From: HIMB11 sp965657135
GTDB lineage: Bacteria; Pseudomonadota; Alphaproteobacteria; Rhodobacterales; Rhodobacteraceae
Assembly (NCBI GenBank): GCA_965657135.1
Contig: CBFHNF010000015.1
Span: 1-64,000 of the forward strand
Direction of reading: 5' to 3'
DNA length: 64,000 nt
Of the stretch, positions 1 to 8,956 are shown one piece after another. The notes under the pieces are model-generated. The model did not search any database. It had not been told where the DNA came from and saw only the letters and a program-made list of their open reading frames with translations. A program made the translations under genes and the position numbers. Every line of letters starts with the position of its first letter. The first letter of the stretch is position 1.

Positions 1-772
1 AACACAAAACAGGTTGATTGCGTGCGCAAAACGCACGCATCGCCCCTAGCATGGTTTCATCCCAAACCAATGGCGAATTGCCATTACAATTTCCAGTGAC
101 CACTGGGTGAGTGTCCAAATAGCCCTCACCAAATAGGATGTCGCACATATCCATGACATCTTCTGCATTCTTGGGACTGGTCGTCATCCCCATGAATGTT
201 TTGTCCGAATATTTCATCGAAGAATAGGTGATGCGCAGATGGCGCTGACTGATCGGGTGATCATAGGGTTCTACGATGTGGTGCGCGGACGAATGCATCG
301 CTGGCAACATTTGAGACAATTTGTGGAAATTGGCCAAATCATCCAAAGTTGGATTGCGCCGTACATCGTCCAAATCCCGCAGATAGGGCGCCCCCGTCAT
401 GGGAACGAACATTGAATGCCCCTTGCCAAAAGGCAAATTGTGTTCGGGATTGCGTGCGTGATAGGTAAATTCAGAAGGAATTGTTGAAATCAATTCCCGC
501 ATCATATGACGATCCAGATATACTGTTTCATCCACCACTTTTGCGCCCACGCGTTTCCAATCGGCAATGGCGATTGGATCACGGAAATGAACCCCAACAT
601 TTTCCAAGATATGCATGGATGCTGCATCCATGCGTTCAATCTGTTCTTGGTTCATTGGTTCCGTTAATGGCAAATTGCGCTTTAACGCAGGCAGCATTTT
701 TACATCGCGTTTTTGCCGTGCAGCGGCGCGCGCGCCACGGCCGCGTCGGGTCGTTCCTGTTGCTTCAACCAT
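1..772 (-). CDS. MttB-family (trimethylamine/betaine) methyltransferase, partial
   Basis: The gene starts with ATG at 772 and runs off the left edge, so only about 257 N-terminal residues are visible (family members are about 510). It closely resembles the complete copy at 62358-63902: both have an Arg/Gly-rich N-terminus (here 'RRGRGARAAARQ'), then 'HILENVGVHFRDP' and 'YHARNPEHNLPFGKG'. The family transfers a methyl group from a quaternary amine (trimethylamine, glycine betaine, proline betaine or carnitine) to a corrinoid protein. The visible part has no in-frame amber codon; the region that holds pyrrolysine in archaeal MttB lies outside the window. An aldehyde dehydrogenase gene ends 21 bases upstream on the same strand, so the two may be cotranscribed. 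The substrate cannot be told from sequence; a non-pyrrolysine betaine-type enzyme is my inference. Confidence 0.85.
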   Translation of the reverse strand, partial: MVEATGTTRRGRGARAAARQKRDVKMLPALKRNLPLTEPMNQEQIERMDAASMHILENVGVHFRDPIAIADWKRVGAKVVDETVYLDRHMMRELISTIPSEFTYHARNPEHNLPFGKGHSMFVPMTGAPYLRDLDDVRRNPTLDDLANFHKLSQMLPAMHSSAHHIVEPYDHPISQRHLRITYSSMKYSDKTFMGMTTSPKNAEDVMDMCDILFGEGYLDTHPVVTGNCNGNSPLVWDETMLGAMRAFCARNQPVLC

Positions 773-793
773 GATATCCCTCACGTGGTCAAA

Positions 794-2284
794 TTATGTG
801 ATGTTATCGGCGTCATTTGGATCACTCAGATCGATCCAAATGGTTTTCAACTCTGTATATTGGTCATGGGCGTGAATACCGTTGTCCCGGCCCCCAAACC
901 CTGATTGTTTATACCCACCAAAGGGGGTTGTGATATTGCCCTCACCATAACAATTGACGGTGACTGTGCCTGCACGAATGGCGCGCGCGGCGCGAATGGA
1001 TTTGCGGATATTTGTGCCAAATACCGATGCCGAAAGCCCGTATTCCGTATCATTTGCCAACGCAATTGCCTCATCCTCAGAAGCAACATCAATTACAGAC
1101 AGAATGGGACCAAAGATTTCATCCCGTGCCTTAGCGTCTGATTGATCCACTTCGTAAATGGTCGGTGCCAGATACGGACCATCCATCATGCCACCAACTA
1201 TCGCATCACCTGATAAGTAACCTGCAACTTTTTGCCGATGCTCCCCATCAATTAAGGCCCCAAGGTGATTTGCAGGATCCAGCGGATCACCCGTTTTCCA
1301 ATCTCGGACACGCGCGGTGATTTTGTCCATCAATTCCGCTTTTACATCTTTGTGAACAATCAGACGCGAGTTCGCGGAACAATTTTCGCCCATGTTCCAA
1401 AACGCGGCATTGACAACATGGCCCGCAACCAGATCCAAATTCTCTGCGTCGGCCAAAACCACCGCAGGATTTTTGCCGCCACATTCCAACACAACCTTTT
1501 TCAGGTTGCTATCGGCCGCATAGCGCAAAAACCGACGCCCCGTTTCTGTAGATCCAGTAAAGGACACCATATCAACATCCATATGCATCCCCAGTGGTTC
1601 ACCAACCGATGGCCCATCCCCTGGCAACACCTGAAACACGCCACGCGGCACGCCCGCCTCGGCCGCTAATTCCGCCATGCGCAAGGCCGTTAGGCTGGTT
1701 TGTTCTGCGGGTTTTACGATCACCGAACAACCCGCTGCCAGTGCAGGGCCAATTTTCCATGCCAACATCAATAATGGGAAATTCCACGGCAACACTGCCG
1801 CAACAACACCGATGGGTTCACGCACAATGATTGCCAGCGCATCATCGCCAGTTGGTGCGGTTTGATCATAGATTTTGTCGATCGCCTCGGCATGCCACTT
1901 GATGGTGTGGATCGCTTCGGGGATATCGATGGTTTCGCAATCTAAGATCGGCTTTCCGCTTTCAATCGATTCCAATACTGCTAATTCACGACGGTTGCGC
2001 GTCATCAATTTACACAGGCGGATCAAAACATCCTTGCGCGCGTCGGGGTCCATTTTAGACCAGTGCCCTTGATCAAAGGCTTCGCGCGCCTTTTCAACGG
2101 CCAAATCAACGTCGTCCGCATTCGCTGTTGTGATTTGTGCGATCACCGCACCAGTTGCAGGGTTTGTTGTTGTCATCACAGCCCCACGGCCTGTATGATA
2201 TTTCCCATCAATAAACGGTGAACGCGGCGGATCTAACTCAGCCGCCAGTGCCTGATATTCTGCATGGGTCAATAGATCGCTCAT
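794..2284 (-). CDS. NAD(P)-dependent aldehyde dehydrogenase (betaine-aldehyde type)
   Basis: This 496-residue protein is of normal length for the ALDH superfamily. The catalytic set is visible: 'LPWNFP' with Asn168, Lys191 in 'VIVKPAEQ', the general base Glu267 in 'VVLECGGKNP' and the nucleophile Cys302 in 'NMGENCSANS'. It oxidises an aldehyde to its acid in the cytosol. The start overlaps the stop of the DapA-like gene by four bases (ATGA), so the two are translationally coupled. A DapA-like lyase plus an aldehyde dehydrogenase is the pairing used in hydroxyproline-type pathways, where the aldehyde is alpha-ketoglutarate semialdehyde. That substrate is a context inference; gamma-aminobutyraldehyde or betaine aldehyde are alternatives. 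Confidence 0.9.
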   Translation of the reverse strand: MSDLLTHAEYQALAAELDPPRSPFIDGKYHTGRGAVMTTTNPATGAVIAQITTANADDVDLAVEKAREAFDQGHWSKMDPDARKDVLIRLCKLMTRNRRELAVLESIESGKPILDCETIDIPEAIHTIKWHAEAIDKIYDQTAPTGDDALAIIVREPIGVVAAVLPWNFPLLMLAWKIGPALAAGCSVIVKPAEQTSLTALRMAELAAEAGVPRGVFQVLPGDGPSVGEPLGMHMDVDMVSFTGSTETGRRFLRYAADSNLKKVVLECGGKNPAVVLADAENLDLVAGHVVNAAFWNMGENCSANSRLIVHKDVKAELMDKITARVRDWKTGDPLDPANHLGALIDGEHRQKVAGYLSGDAIVGGMMDGPYLAPTIYEVDQSDAKARDEIFGPILSVIDVASEDEAIALANDTEYGLSASVFGTNIRKSIRAARAIRAGTVTVNCYGEGNITTPFGGYKQSGFGGRDNGIHAHDQYTELKTIWIDLSDPNDADNIT

Positions 2285-3189
2285 GAGTTTGCTCCTGTAA
2301 TGCGGTTGATCGTTGTGTTCATGGTTTTGATGACTTGCTCTAATTCCCGTTTGTCATCTTTGTTCAAGGGTTGCAGGGGTTTACGCGAGGGGCCCACATC
2401 AATCCCACGCATGGTGAGACCATGTTTAATACATTGAATGAATTTACCGCCCTGCTCTAGCACCCGCATCAAGGGCAACATCGCAGACATGATTGCACGG
2501 CCCTTGGTAAAATCGCCCTCGACCGCACAGGCCTGATAAAGAGCGATATGTGCTTCTGGGGCAAAGTTTGATCCCGCACAGACCCAGCTGCGCGCACCCC
2601 ACGCAAAAAATTCCAGCGCTTGATCATCCATCCCGCAACTTAGGGCGATATGCGGATAATCACGTGCCAACATATGCAGACGGTTTGGATCACCCGAACT
2701 TTCCTTAATCGCGCAAAAATTCGGGGAACGCCCCAAGCGGTCCAGACACTCTTCGTCCATATTCACACTCATCCGGCCGGGATAATTATACAGCATGACT
2801 GGCAAGTTCGCCTCGCGATCAATCGCCAATGCATGCAGCGCGATTTCGCGCCCTGTCGGATAAGCATAGGGCGGCGTGGCAACCAAAATAGCATCTGCAT
2901 CATGTGCTTTGGCGTGACGCGCATATTCAACGCTGTCTTCAGTGCGCATGGCTCCAGTTCCAATAATCATTGGCACACGACCTGCAATCATGTCCTTAGC
3001 TACACCCATCAGATACACACGTTCTTTCATGGACATCGCGTAGTATTCGCCCGTTGTGCCCGCCACGATGATGCCATGCACACCCGCATTCACTAACAGA
3101 TCCACAGTTTGCTGCATCGCATCATGATTTAATGTGAAGTCATCATAAAATGGGGCAACAATCGGTGTGTAAATTCCTTCGAACTGCAT
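2281..3189 (-). CDS. Dihydrodipicolinate synthase (DapA)-family lyase/deaminase
   Basis: This 302-residue class I TIM-barrel protein has the family signatures 'GTTGEYYAMS' (residues 44-53), Tyr134 in 'LYNYPGRM' and the Schiff-base lysine Lys162 in 'CAIKESSGD'. The start ATG at 3189 is chosen because GAGGG lies five bases before it; a TTG three bases upstream is less likely. Family members cleave or condense pyruvate-type compounds or deaminate pyrroline-hydroxycarboxylates. It sits in an operon with an aldehyde dehydrogenase and near an amine oxidoreductase and an HpbD-like epimerase, so a catabolic role (for example pyrroline-4-hydroxy-2-carboxylate deaminase) is more likely than lysine synthesis. 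It reads away from the TetR gene, which probably controls it. Confidence 0.85.
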   Translation of the reverse strand: MQFEGIYTPIVAPFYDDFTLNHDAMQQTVDLLVNAGVHGIIVAGTTGEYYAMSMKERVYLMGVAKDMIAGRVPMIIGTGAMRTEDSVEYARHAKAHDADAILVATPPYAYPTGREIALHALAIDREANLPVMLYNYPGRMSVNMDEECLDRLGRSPNFCAIKESSGDPNRLHMLARDYPHIALSCGMDDQALEFFAWGARSWVCAGSNFAPEAHIALYQACAVEGDFTKGRAIMSAMLPLMRVLEQGGKFIQCIKHGLTMRGIDVGPSRKPLQPLNKDDKRELEQVIKTMNTTINRITGANS

Positions 3190-3249
3190 CAATTCCCTCT
3201 TTCACTTTGACGCCTGTCTGAGTCGTCTTTGAGAAAGGTTTTCAAATTA

Positions 3250-3286
3250 TGTACGGATGTGTCAAGTTTTAGTTCATGTCTGTATA
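3250..3286. promoter_or_regulatory. Imperfect inverted repeat in the divergent promoter region, candidate TetR operator
   Basis: The 139-base space between the two divergent genes contains TGTACGGATGTG (3250-3261) and CATGTCTGTATA (3275-3286). These match as an inverted repeat at 8 of 12 positions. Placement between a TetR gene and its likely target operon is the main argument; the match is weak. Confidence 0.3.
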
Positions 3287-3328
3287 TTTTTATTTGATCC
3301 CCAACATTTGATCCACTAAGGATGAAGG

Positions 3329-3955
3329 ATGAGCGAAAAGAAAACAAAAACTACCGGTTGGCGCGGATCACGCGAAGCATGGCTGGCAATCGCCAAAGAT
3401 ATCTTGATCGAACAGGGTGAAAGTTCGGTCACGATACAGGCGATGGCCACACGGCTAAAACTGTCGCGCACGTCGTTTTATTGGTTTTTTCAGGATCGTC
3501 AGGACGTCATGCAGGCCCTGTTGGATTTATGGGCCGACACCAATACGAAACCCATCCAAGACGCTTCCAACGCTTATGCCGAAACGATGGTTGAAGCAGT
3601 TTTAAACGTAACCTACACACTGATTAGCGAAGTGGAATATGACCCCCGCTTTGACGCCGCGATCCGCGGCTGGGCCATCCAATCAAGCGACGTAAACGCA
3701 CGGCTGGTGAGCGAAGATAAAAAGCGCGTGAACGCCATTCGCCAGATGATGATGCGCCAAGGTTTTGATGAAACCGAGGCTGATGTGCGCGCCCACGCGA
3801 TCTATTTGGTGCAGCTGGGCTACACATCCATGCAGATCAAAGAAGACTGGGAAACACGTATTGCCCGCGTGCCTTATTATATGCGCACCCTTGCAGGTCT
3901 TAGTCCGACACAAGCGGAATTTGACCGATTCCGCGCAAAATTTAGCCATGGTTAG
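3329..3955 (+). CDS. TetR/AcrR-family transcriptional regulator
   Basis: The 208-residue protein has an N-terminal TetR helix-turn-helix at about residues 15-60, including 'SVTIQAMATRLKLSRTSFYW', followed by an all-helical ligand domain with no close signature. The length is typical. The ATG at 3329 is preceded by AAGG with seven bases spacing. It is divergent from the DapA-like/aldehyde dehydrogenase operon and convergent with the P450 gene, so local repression of the amine-catabolic genes, relieved by a substrate, is the likely role. The ligand is unknown. Confidence 0.88.
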   Translation: MSEKKTKTTGWRGSREAWLAIAKDILIEQGESSVTIQAMATRLKLSRTSFYWFFQDRQDVMQALLDLWADTNTKPIQDASNAYAETMVEAVLNVTYTLISEVEYDPRFDAAIRGWAIQSSDVNARLVSEDKKRVNAIRQMMMRQGFDETEADVRAHAIYLVQLGYTSMQIKEDWETRIARVPYYMRTLAGLSPTQAEFDRFRAKFSHG

Positions 3956-3970
3956 GTAATGTACATCAGA

Positions 3971-5128
3971 TCAATGTTGCGCCACGCGAAACGGCAGCGG
4001 CCCGCGAAATGCCCACCCAGAATAGGCCACATTCGTCATTAACCGCGGATTTGGAAAGCGCGCAAAGAACATAGGTAAGGCCACTTCTGCAATCAATGCT
4101 TTGGAAATCCAGGCCCCTGCACAAAAATGGGGACCTGCACCAAACGAAATGGCGGGCCCGACGTCACGCGTGATATCGAAGATATCCCCGTTTTCAAAAT
4201 GTTCTTCATCACGATTGGCCGATGAAAACATTAAGAAAACGCGATCTTCAGGTTTGAATGCAAATCCCCCGTATGCAAATGTCTGAGCCACCCGCCGTGG
4301 CGACATCCCGATTGGCGACATCCATCTGGCATATTCCTCAAACGCTTGTAACCATGTTAATTGCCCTGAAATGATCTGCGCCAATTGATTGGGATGGGCG
4401 ATCAGCGTCCCAATCACACCGGCAATCGCATCACGTGGTTCGTTTTGCCCACCAGATATTGCCAATTTGATATTTGCAGACAGGGTTTCCGCATCAAATC
4501 CGGCCCTATGCTGAACCGATAAAAGTGATGGAAAATCATCTCGATCCGCCTGCCCCATGCGCTCGGTAATGTGATGATCAATGGATGCTGTACACTCATG
4601 ACAATGTGCTTCGACCGCGGGGTCTGCGACATAATTTGCACATCCGTCAATCATCCCCTGGGACACGCGATCCATTTCTTGCCAATCCATGTTGGTCAGC
4701 CCCGTTACCGTTTTCAATGCCTCTGCAGAGACGGGCATGGCAAAATCATTGACAACATCAAATTCAGGCAAACCAGTGATGCGGTCTAGTATATCCTGCG
4801 TCTGGCAAATGAATTGCGATGTCCAAACATCGCGAACCGTTTTTGGTGAGATCGTTGGAAAAATGGCATGACGTTCACGCTGATGCGGCGTGCCGTCCTT
4901 CCGCATCATATTTTGCCCCATCAATTTCGTCATTAGGCCATCAGGCTGATCAGATGAGAAGACTGCAATATTTTTTTCGCAGGTGAAAATGTCATCCCGT
5001 TTGGTCATTAATACGGCATTTAATTCAGGGACATAGGCGATGGGCGCCTCATGTCGCATGATTGACAATGTCGGATATGGATTAGAGATAAAGTCTTTAA
5101 GATCAATATTGTATGCGATGCGATTCAT
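3971..5128 (-). CDS. Cytochrome P450
   Basis: This 385-residue soluble bacterial P450 has the heme-thiolate loop 'FGAGPHFCAGAWISK' with the cysteine at residue 336. A candidate K-helix E-x-x-R lies in 'FEEYARWMSP', and an I-helix variant 'GGQNEPRD' replaces the usual A-G-x-E/D-T. That I-helix variant is uncommon and lacks the usual acid-Thr pair for oxygen activation; I recall similar sequences in other proteobacterial P450s. The gene begins six bases after the stop of the DadA-like gene, so the two form an operon. No ferredoxin or reductase gene is nearby. The neighbours suggest an N-methylated or cyclic amine as substrate, perhaps for oxidative N-demethylation; this is inference. Confidence 0.88.
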   Translation of the reverse strand: MNRIAYNIDLKDFISNPYPTLSIMRHEAPIAYVPELNAVLMTKRDDIFTCEKNIAVFSSDQPDGLMTKLMGQNMMRKDGTPHQRERHAIFPTISPKTVRDVWTSQFICQTQDILDRITGLPEFDVVNDFAMPVSAEALKTVTGLTNMDWQEMDRVSQGMIDGCANYVADPAVEAHCHECTASIDHHITERMGQADRDDFPSLLSVQHRAGFDAETLSANIKLAISGGQNEPRDAIAGVIGTLIAHPNQLAQIISGQLTWLQAFEEYARWMSPIGMSPRRVAQTFAYGGFAFKPEDRVFLMFSSANRDEEHFENGDIFDITRDVGPAISFGAGPHFCAGAWISKALIAEVALPMFFARFPNPRLMTNVAYSGWAFRGPLPFRVAQH

Positions 5129-5134
5129 TCCAAT

Positions 5135-6379
5135 CTATCCTTTTGTCTGATACTGGCTGGGATCAAAGACCGACAGATCCTGGTTAATCACCTGCCCAGA
5201 AATCATTTCCGCTAGGATGCGTCCTGTCTTGGCACCTGCGGTCAGGCCAATATGTTGATGACCAAATCCGACATGAACGTTTGCGATCAAAGATGGACGT
5301 CCAATCACAGGATATGAATTTGCGGTAGAGGGTCGGTAGCCGTGCCACACCTTCATATCATCAAAGGTGACATTTGGCAGATATTTGGCGATGTTGCGTG
5401 TTATGAACTCAATCGCCTTGGGATTATCTGGCGCGTCTAAGCCTGCAAATTCCAACAACCCTGCCATTCGAATGCGTCCTTCCATCGGGGTGATCACAAA
5501 TTTCGCGGCAGATATCATCATCGGCAACTGTGGATAGATCGATGGATTGATCAGTTCCACATGATAGCCCCCTTCGCTTTCCATGGGGATGGAAAGTCCC
5601 AGTTTTTGCGCGATATTTTGAACCCACGGGCCAAGGGTAAATACGAATTGATCGGCCTTAATCTCACCCAAAGGTGTCAAAACCGCAAGAACGCGGCCCT
5701 GATCGCGGATCACATCATGCACCTGCGCCTGTGTGAATGTGCCACCATTTGCCAGAAAATGAGCAAACAATGTCTGCGCATAGGCGAATGGATCGCTGAT
5801 ACGCCCATGGTTTTTGTGCCGTGCAACATAGCTGAATTTGCCCTGATAAAACGGATCTGTTTTGGCAAATTCCTCACCTGACTCAATGTCGACATCGTAT
5901 CCATGTGCACGTCGCAGTGTGATTGCAGGCATGTCCGACACTAGGGCCGCTTGATCCGCATAACCATGACAATAATCGTCTGGATGTAGATATTTCTCTG
6001 CCCCGGTTCCGCGGGCTAACGACAGATGTTGGTCATAACTGTAGCTCAACAAAAAACGCATCTCTTGGGCAAATCTGTTCATGTGTTGTGGTGTTGCGTG
6101 TGATAGGTAACGCACCAGAAACGGCAGCAGTCGCGGAAAATATTTCCAGCACACAAACAATGGCGACTTTTTTGACAAAACGATCTTTGGAATCTTGGGA
6201 ATTAACCCTGGAACAGTAACGGGTAAGATCGCTCCAGCAGCCAAAATACCTGCGTTGCCAAAAGACGTCCCGCCCCCAGGTTCAGCGCGATCAATCAGGG
6301 TCACATCATGGCCAAATCGCTGTAGCCAGATGGCTGATGACAAACCATTTATACCCGCCCCCACAACAACACATTTCAT
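5135..6379 (-). CDS. FAD-dependent D-amino-acid dehydrogenase/oxidase (DadA-like)
   Basis: The 414-residue protein opens with a Rossmann dinucleotide motif 'VVGAGINGLSSAIWL' and the acidic end of strand two ('LIDRAEPGGG'), followed by a DAO-family fold. A GAGGA site lies seven bases before the ATG at 6379. The C-terminal 'HVGFGHQHIGLTAGAKTGR' is the usual FAD-closing motif of DadA relatives. Such enzymes oxidise D-amino acids or N-substituted amino acids; in hydroxyproline and proline-betaine pathways a homologue oxidises cis-4-hydroxy-D-proline or demethylates N-methyl amino acids. It is first in a two-gene operon with the P450. The exact substrate is not resolved. Confidence 0.85.
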   Translation of the reverse strand: MKCVVVGAGINGLSSAIWLQRFGHDVTLIDRAEPGGGTSFGNAGILAAGAILPVTVPGLIPKIPKIVLSKKSPLFVCWKYFPRLLPFLVRYLSHATPQHMNRFAQEMRFLLSYSYDQHLSLARGTGAEKYLHPDDYCHGYADQAALVSDMPAITLRRAHGYDVDIESGEEFAKTDPFYQGKFSYVARHKNHGRISDPFAYAQTLFAHFLANGGTFTQAQVHDVIRDQGRVLAVLTPLGEIKADQFVFTLGPWVQNIAQKLGLSIPMESEGGYHVELINPSIYPQLPMMISAAKFVITPMEGRIRMAGLLEFAGLDAPDNPKAIEFITRNIAKYLPNVTFDDMKVWHGYRPSTANSYPVIGRPSLIANVHVGFGHQHIGLTAGAKTGRILAEMISGQVINQDLSVFDPSQYQTKG

Positions 6380-6442
6380 GACAAAATCCTCACTTTAACC
6401 GAAAGCTAAATTATCTGAAGACGGTGTCAAATGCCTTTGAAA

Positions 6443-6473
6443 GAAAAAGGGACCGACGCAGGCGCCGGCCCTT
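6443..6473 (-). terminator. Rho-independent terminator after the aminotransferase operon
   Basis: Read on the minus strand, a GC-rich imperfect hairpin (arms GGGCCGGCG and CGTCGGTCCC) is followed directly by TTTTTCTTT. It lies about 80 bases past the aminotransferase stop. It separates that operon from the dadA/P450 pair, which must then have its own promoter within about 6380-6440. Confidence 0.65.
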
Positions 6474-6552
6474 AGTGGCATGTAGGGAGTTATTACAAAC
6501 GAATAACACTGTGTGTACGCGCCCCGTCGCGCATTGGATCACACAAAAAAAA

Positions 6553-7839
6553 TCAACTATTTAGATCAGCAACCGCAGAAGCAGCCTGTTTGATTGCGTT
6601 TTGCGTAATTTCCAAATCATCGTCGGACAATATTAGGCTTGGATAGGTTTTTCCGGGTGATTTGAAAACACAATTGGCGCGCAAGGTATCGTTCCACGCT
6701 TTGGCGGCCTTGGCATCGCCGTTTTGAACCATGCGGTAATCCAGCGGCTGAACCTCGTGGAAAACAACTTCAAACAACGTGGGATGACCGACAATGTGAA
6801 ACGGAACACCTGAATGCGCAAGGGCATCGGTGATCATCTGACGGATGCGATTACCCAGCCCCAATAAGTGATCATAGGCGCCTTCACGCCTAAGAATTTC
6901 CAAACTTTTTAAACCGGCGGCTGCGGCAACGGGATTCCCTGAAAGCGTTCCCAATTGCATCAACCACTTGTCTGCACCCACATCGGATTTATCGAAATGC
7001 GCCATGATATCCCTACTGCCCACAATCGCGGCCAACGGAAAACCGCCGCCGATCACCTTACCCAATGTGGTGATATCTGGGGTCACGCCATAATATTCCT
7101 GCGCCCCACCATAGGCAAAACGAAAACCTGTCACGACCTCGTCAAAGATCAATTGAATACCATAATGATCGCATTGCTGACGAAGCAATTCCAAAAACCC
7201 CGGCACGGGGGGAATAATGCGTTGAAGCGGTTCTACGATAATCGCCGCCACATCACTTCCAAATTCCGTCAATAACGATTGGATATTCGCTGGGTCATTA
7301 AAGGGGGCAATCAAAACATTATCCCCAACATCCGATGGAATGCCCGCACTGTCGGGCACAGCTTGGGGGAAATTCACACGTTTGCTTGGCGCAAGGCTCA
7401 TCTGTGCCTCGGCAGACATGCCGTGATAGCCCCCTTCAAATTTGATGATCTTTTCGCGCCCCGTGTAAGCGCGCGCGAGGCGGATCGCGTACATATCCGC
7501 CTCACCCCCAGTTGAGACATAGCGCAACTGTTCGGCACAGGGGACGGCGGCGCAAATCACCTCGGCCAATTCGATCCCAAGGGTATTATTTGCGAAAAAT
7601 GTCTGCCCCTTTGGCAGTTGTTCCATCACAGCTTCGATCACTTCTGGATGCCCATGACCCAGCAACATCGGACCGCTGCCAATCAGATAGTCAACGTATT
7701 CATTGCCGTCCATGTCCCAAATCCGTGATCCAATAGCGTGATCCACGATGAGGCCTGCGTCAAAGTTTCCAAACCCGCCCGCAGGCAGGACAGCACGCGC
7801 GCGCTCCTGCCACTCTGATTGCGTTGAAATACGATCCAT
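6553..7839 (-). CDS. Class III PLP aminotransferase, glutamate-1-semialdehyde aminomutase-like
   Basis: This 428-residue fold-type I PLP enzyme has the PLP lysine in 'TLGKVIGGGFPLAA' (about residue 261), the Asp of 'LIFDEVVTGFR', and 'STGGEADMYAIRLARAYTGR' near the phosphate site. It resembles GSA aminomutase but sits in a catabolic operon rather than with heme genes. Transamination of an amino or semialdehyde intermediate of betaine breakdown is therefore more plausible than tetrapyrrole synthesis. Two adjacent ATG codons exist; GGAG is six bases before the second (7839), three before the first (7842). It immediately follows the stop of the enolase-superfamily gene, so it is cotranscribed with it. 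Confidence 0.85.
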   Translation of the reverse strand: MDRISTQSEWQERARAVLPAGGFGNFDAGLIVDHAIGSRIWDMDGNEYVDYLIGSGPMLLGHGHPEVIEAVMEQLPKGQTFFANNTLGIELAEVICAAVPCAEQLRYVSTGGEADMYAIRLARAYTGREKIIKFEGGYHGMSAEAQMSLAPSKRVNFPQAVPDSAGIPSDVGDNVLIAPFNDPANIQSLLTEFGSDVAAIIVEPLQRIIPPVPGFLELLRQQCDHYGIQLIFDEVVTGFRFAYGGAQEYYGVTPDITTLGKVIGGGFPLAAIVGSRDIMAHFDKSDVGADKWLMQLGTLSGNPVAAAAGLKSLEILRREGAYDHLLGLGNRIRQMITDALAHSGVPFHIVGHPTLFEVVFHEVQPLDYRMVQNGDAKAAKAWNDTLRANCVFKSPGKTYPSLILSDDDLEITQNAIKQAASAVADLNS

Positions 7840-7842
7840 CAT

Positions 7843-8946
7843 TTACTCCAATTCCAATGCAGGTACGCCAAGAACATCCAAATCAGGCGTGATCCCCAAT
7901 CCCGCGCCCTCTGGTGGGGCAAGGCGGCCATTTTTACGCTTTGGCCCATCTGGCGCGACGTGAGGCGCTACGTAGCCAGACAAATCGCAAACGTTCATCA
8001 CTCGTTTAGGATCAGTCGATGCGCCCAAATGGCTAAGCGCGGCTGTGGTGATGTCAGAGCCCCATGTATCCTCGATACACATCCGCGCGCCCAGATGCAG
8101 ACATAAATCACGGGCTGAACGGGATGCAGACACCCCCCCAAACTTTGACAATTTGATCGCAACCGCATCCATCACGCCCAGTTGGTGCGCCTTAAGCATG
8201 CTGGCCGTGTCATGGGCGTTTTCATCCATTTTCATCGGTAGGTGCGTGGCATCCTTAACGCGTTTGCAATCCTCCATGGTTGCGCAAGGCTGTTCCAGCA
8301 TGATATCCAAATCTTGGACAGCGCGACCGACACGGATCGCGTCCAGTGATGTTGCACCACAGTTCCAATCGCCGTAAACCAATGGGCCTGATCCCACCGC
8401 CTCGCGCACCATGCGCAGACGGGCGACATCGGCCTCCCAATTATTGTCTGCGCCTAATTTGACTTGGAATTGGGCCATCCCCTTGGCCTGTGCATCGCGG
8501 GCGATTTTGACCATTTCTTCCGGCGCGATGCAGGTGATTGAATGATAAAGCGGCATATCCGCCTGACGCCGCCCACCCAGCAAGGTGTATAGTGGCATCT
8601 TGGCAACCTTGCCCGTAATGTCCCACAACGCGATATCGAGTGCGGATTTGGCATATTCGTGCCCAATCAACCATCCATTTGCATTGGCCAACAGTGCCTC
8701 GGGACCGACAGGATCGGCACCACACAGCACGGGCCACATTTCTTGCAACGCAGGGGCAACACCCCCTACGTAAGCGGGCAAATAATGGGGAATTGGGCAA
8801 ACCTCGCCCCATCCGGTAATCCCCTCATCCGTTTCCAGCGCGATGATAACGGATGTTACCGTATCACAGGTTTTGCCATCAGCCATATAATAGGCCTCGT
8901 GACTGGTCAGTGGTACGTACCACAATTTGAGTGATGTGATCTTCAT
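7843..8946 (-). CDS. Mandelate racemase/muconate lactonizing family enzyme, HpbD-like betaine 2-epimerase or hydroxyproline dehydratase
   Basis: This 367-residue enolase-superfamily protein starts at the ATG at 8946, behind a GGGGGCGG site; longer readings run into the neighbouring gene. Candidate acid/base lysines are Lys163 ('FQVKLGADN') and Lys265 ('VAIKLSKFGG'). Metal ligands are Asp193 ('GDWNCG'), Glu218 ('LEQPCA') and Asp241 ('MDEN'). As I recall, the positions match Lys163/Lys265 of 4-hydroxyproline betaine 2-epimerase (HpbD), and 'LEQPCAT' is also shared with that clade. The reaction is abstraction of the alpha proton of an amino acid or betaine, followed by epimerisation or dehydration. 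It lies between a dimethylglycine-dehydrogenase-like gene and an aminotransferase, which fits betaine catabolism. The substrate remains inferred. Confidence 0.85.
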   Translation of the reverse strand: MKITSLKLWYVPLTSHEAYYMADGKTCDTVTSVIIALETDEGITGWGEVCPIPHYLPAYVGGVAPALQEMWPVLCGADPVGPEALLANANGWLIGHEYAKSALDIALWDITGKVAKMPLYTLLGGRRQADMPLYHSITCIAPEEMVKIARDAQAKGMAQFQVKLGADNNWEADVARLRMVREAVGSGPLVYGDWNCGATSLDAIRVGRAVQDLDIMLEQPCATMEDCKRVKDATHLPMKMDENAHDTASMLKAHQLGVMDAVAIKLSKFGGVSASRSARDLCLHLGARMCIEDTWGSDITTAALSHLGASTDPKRVMNVCDLSGYVAPHVAPDGPKRKNGRLAPPEGAGLGITPDLDVLGVPALELE

Positions 8947-8956
8947 ACCCGCCCCC

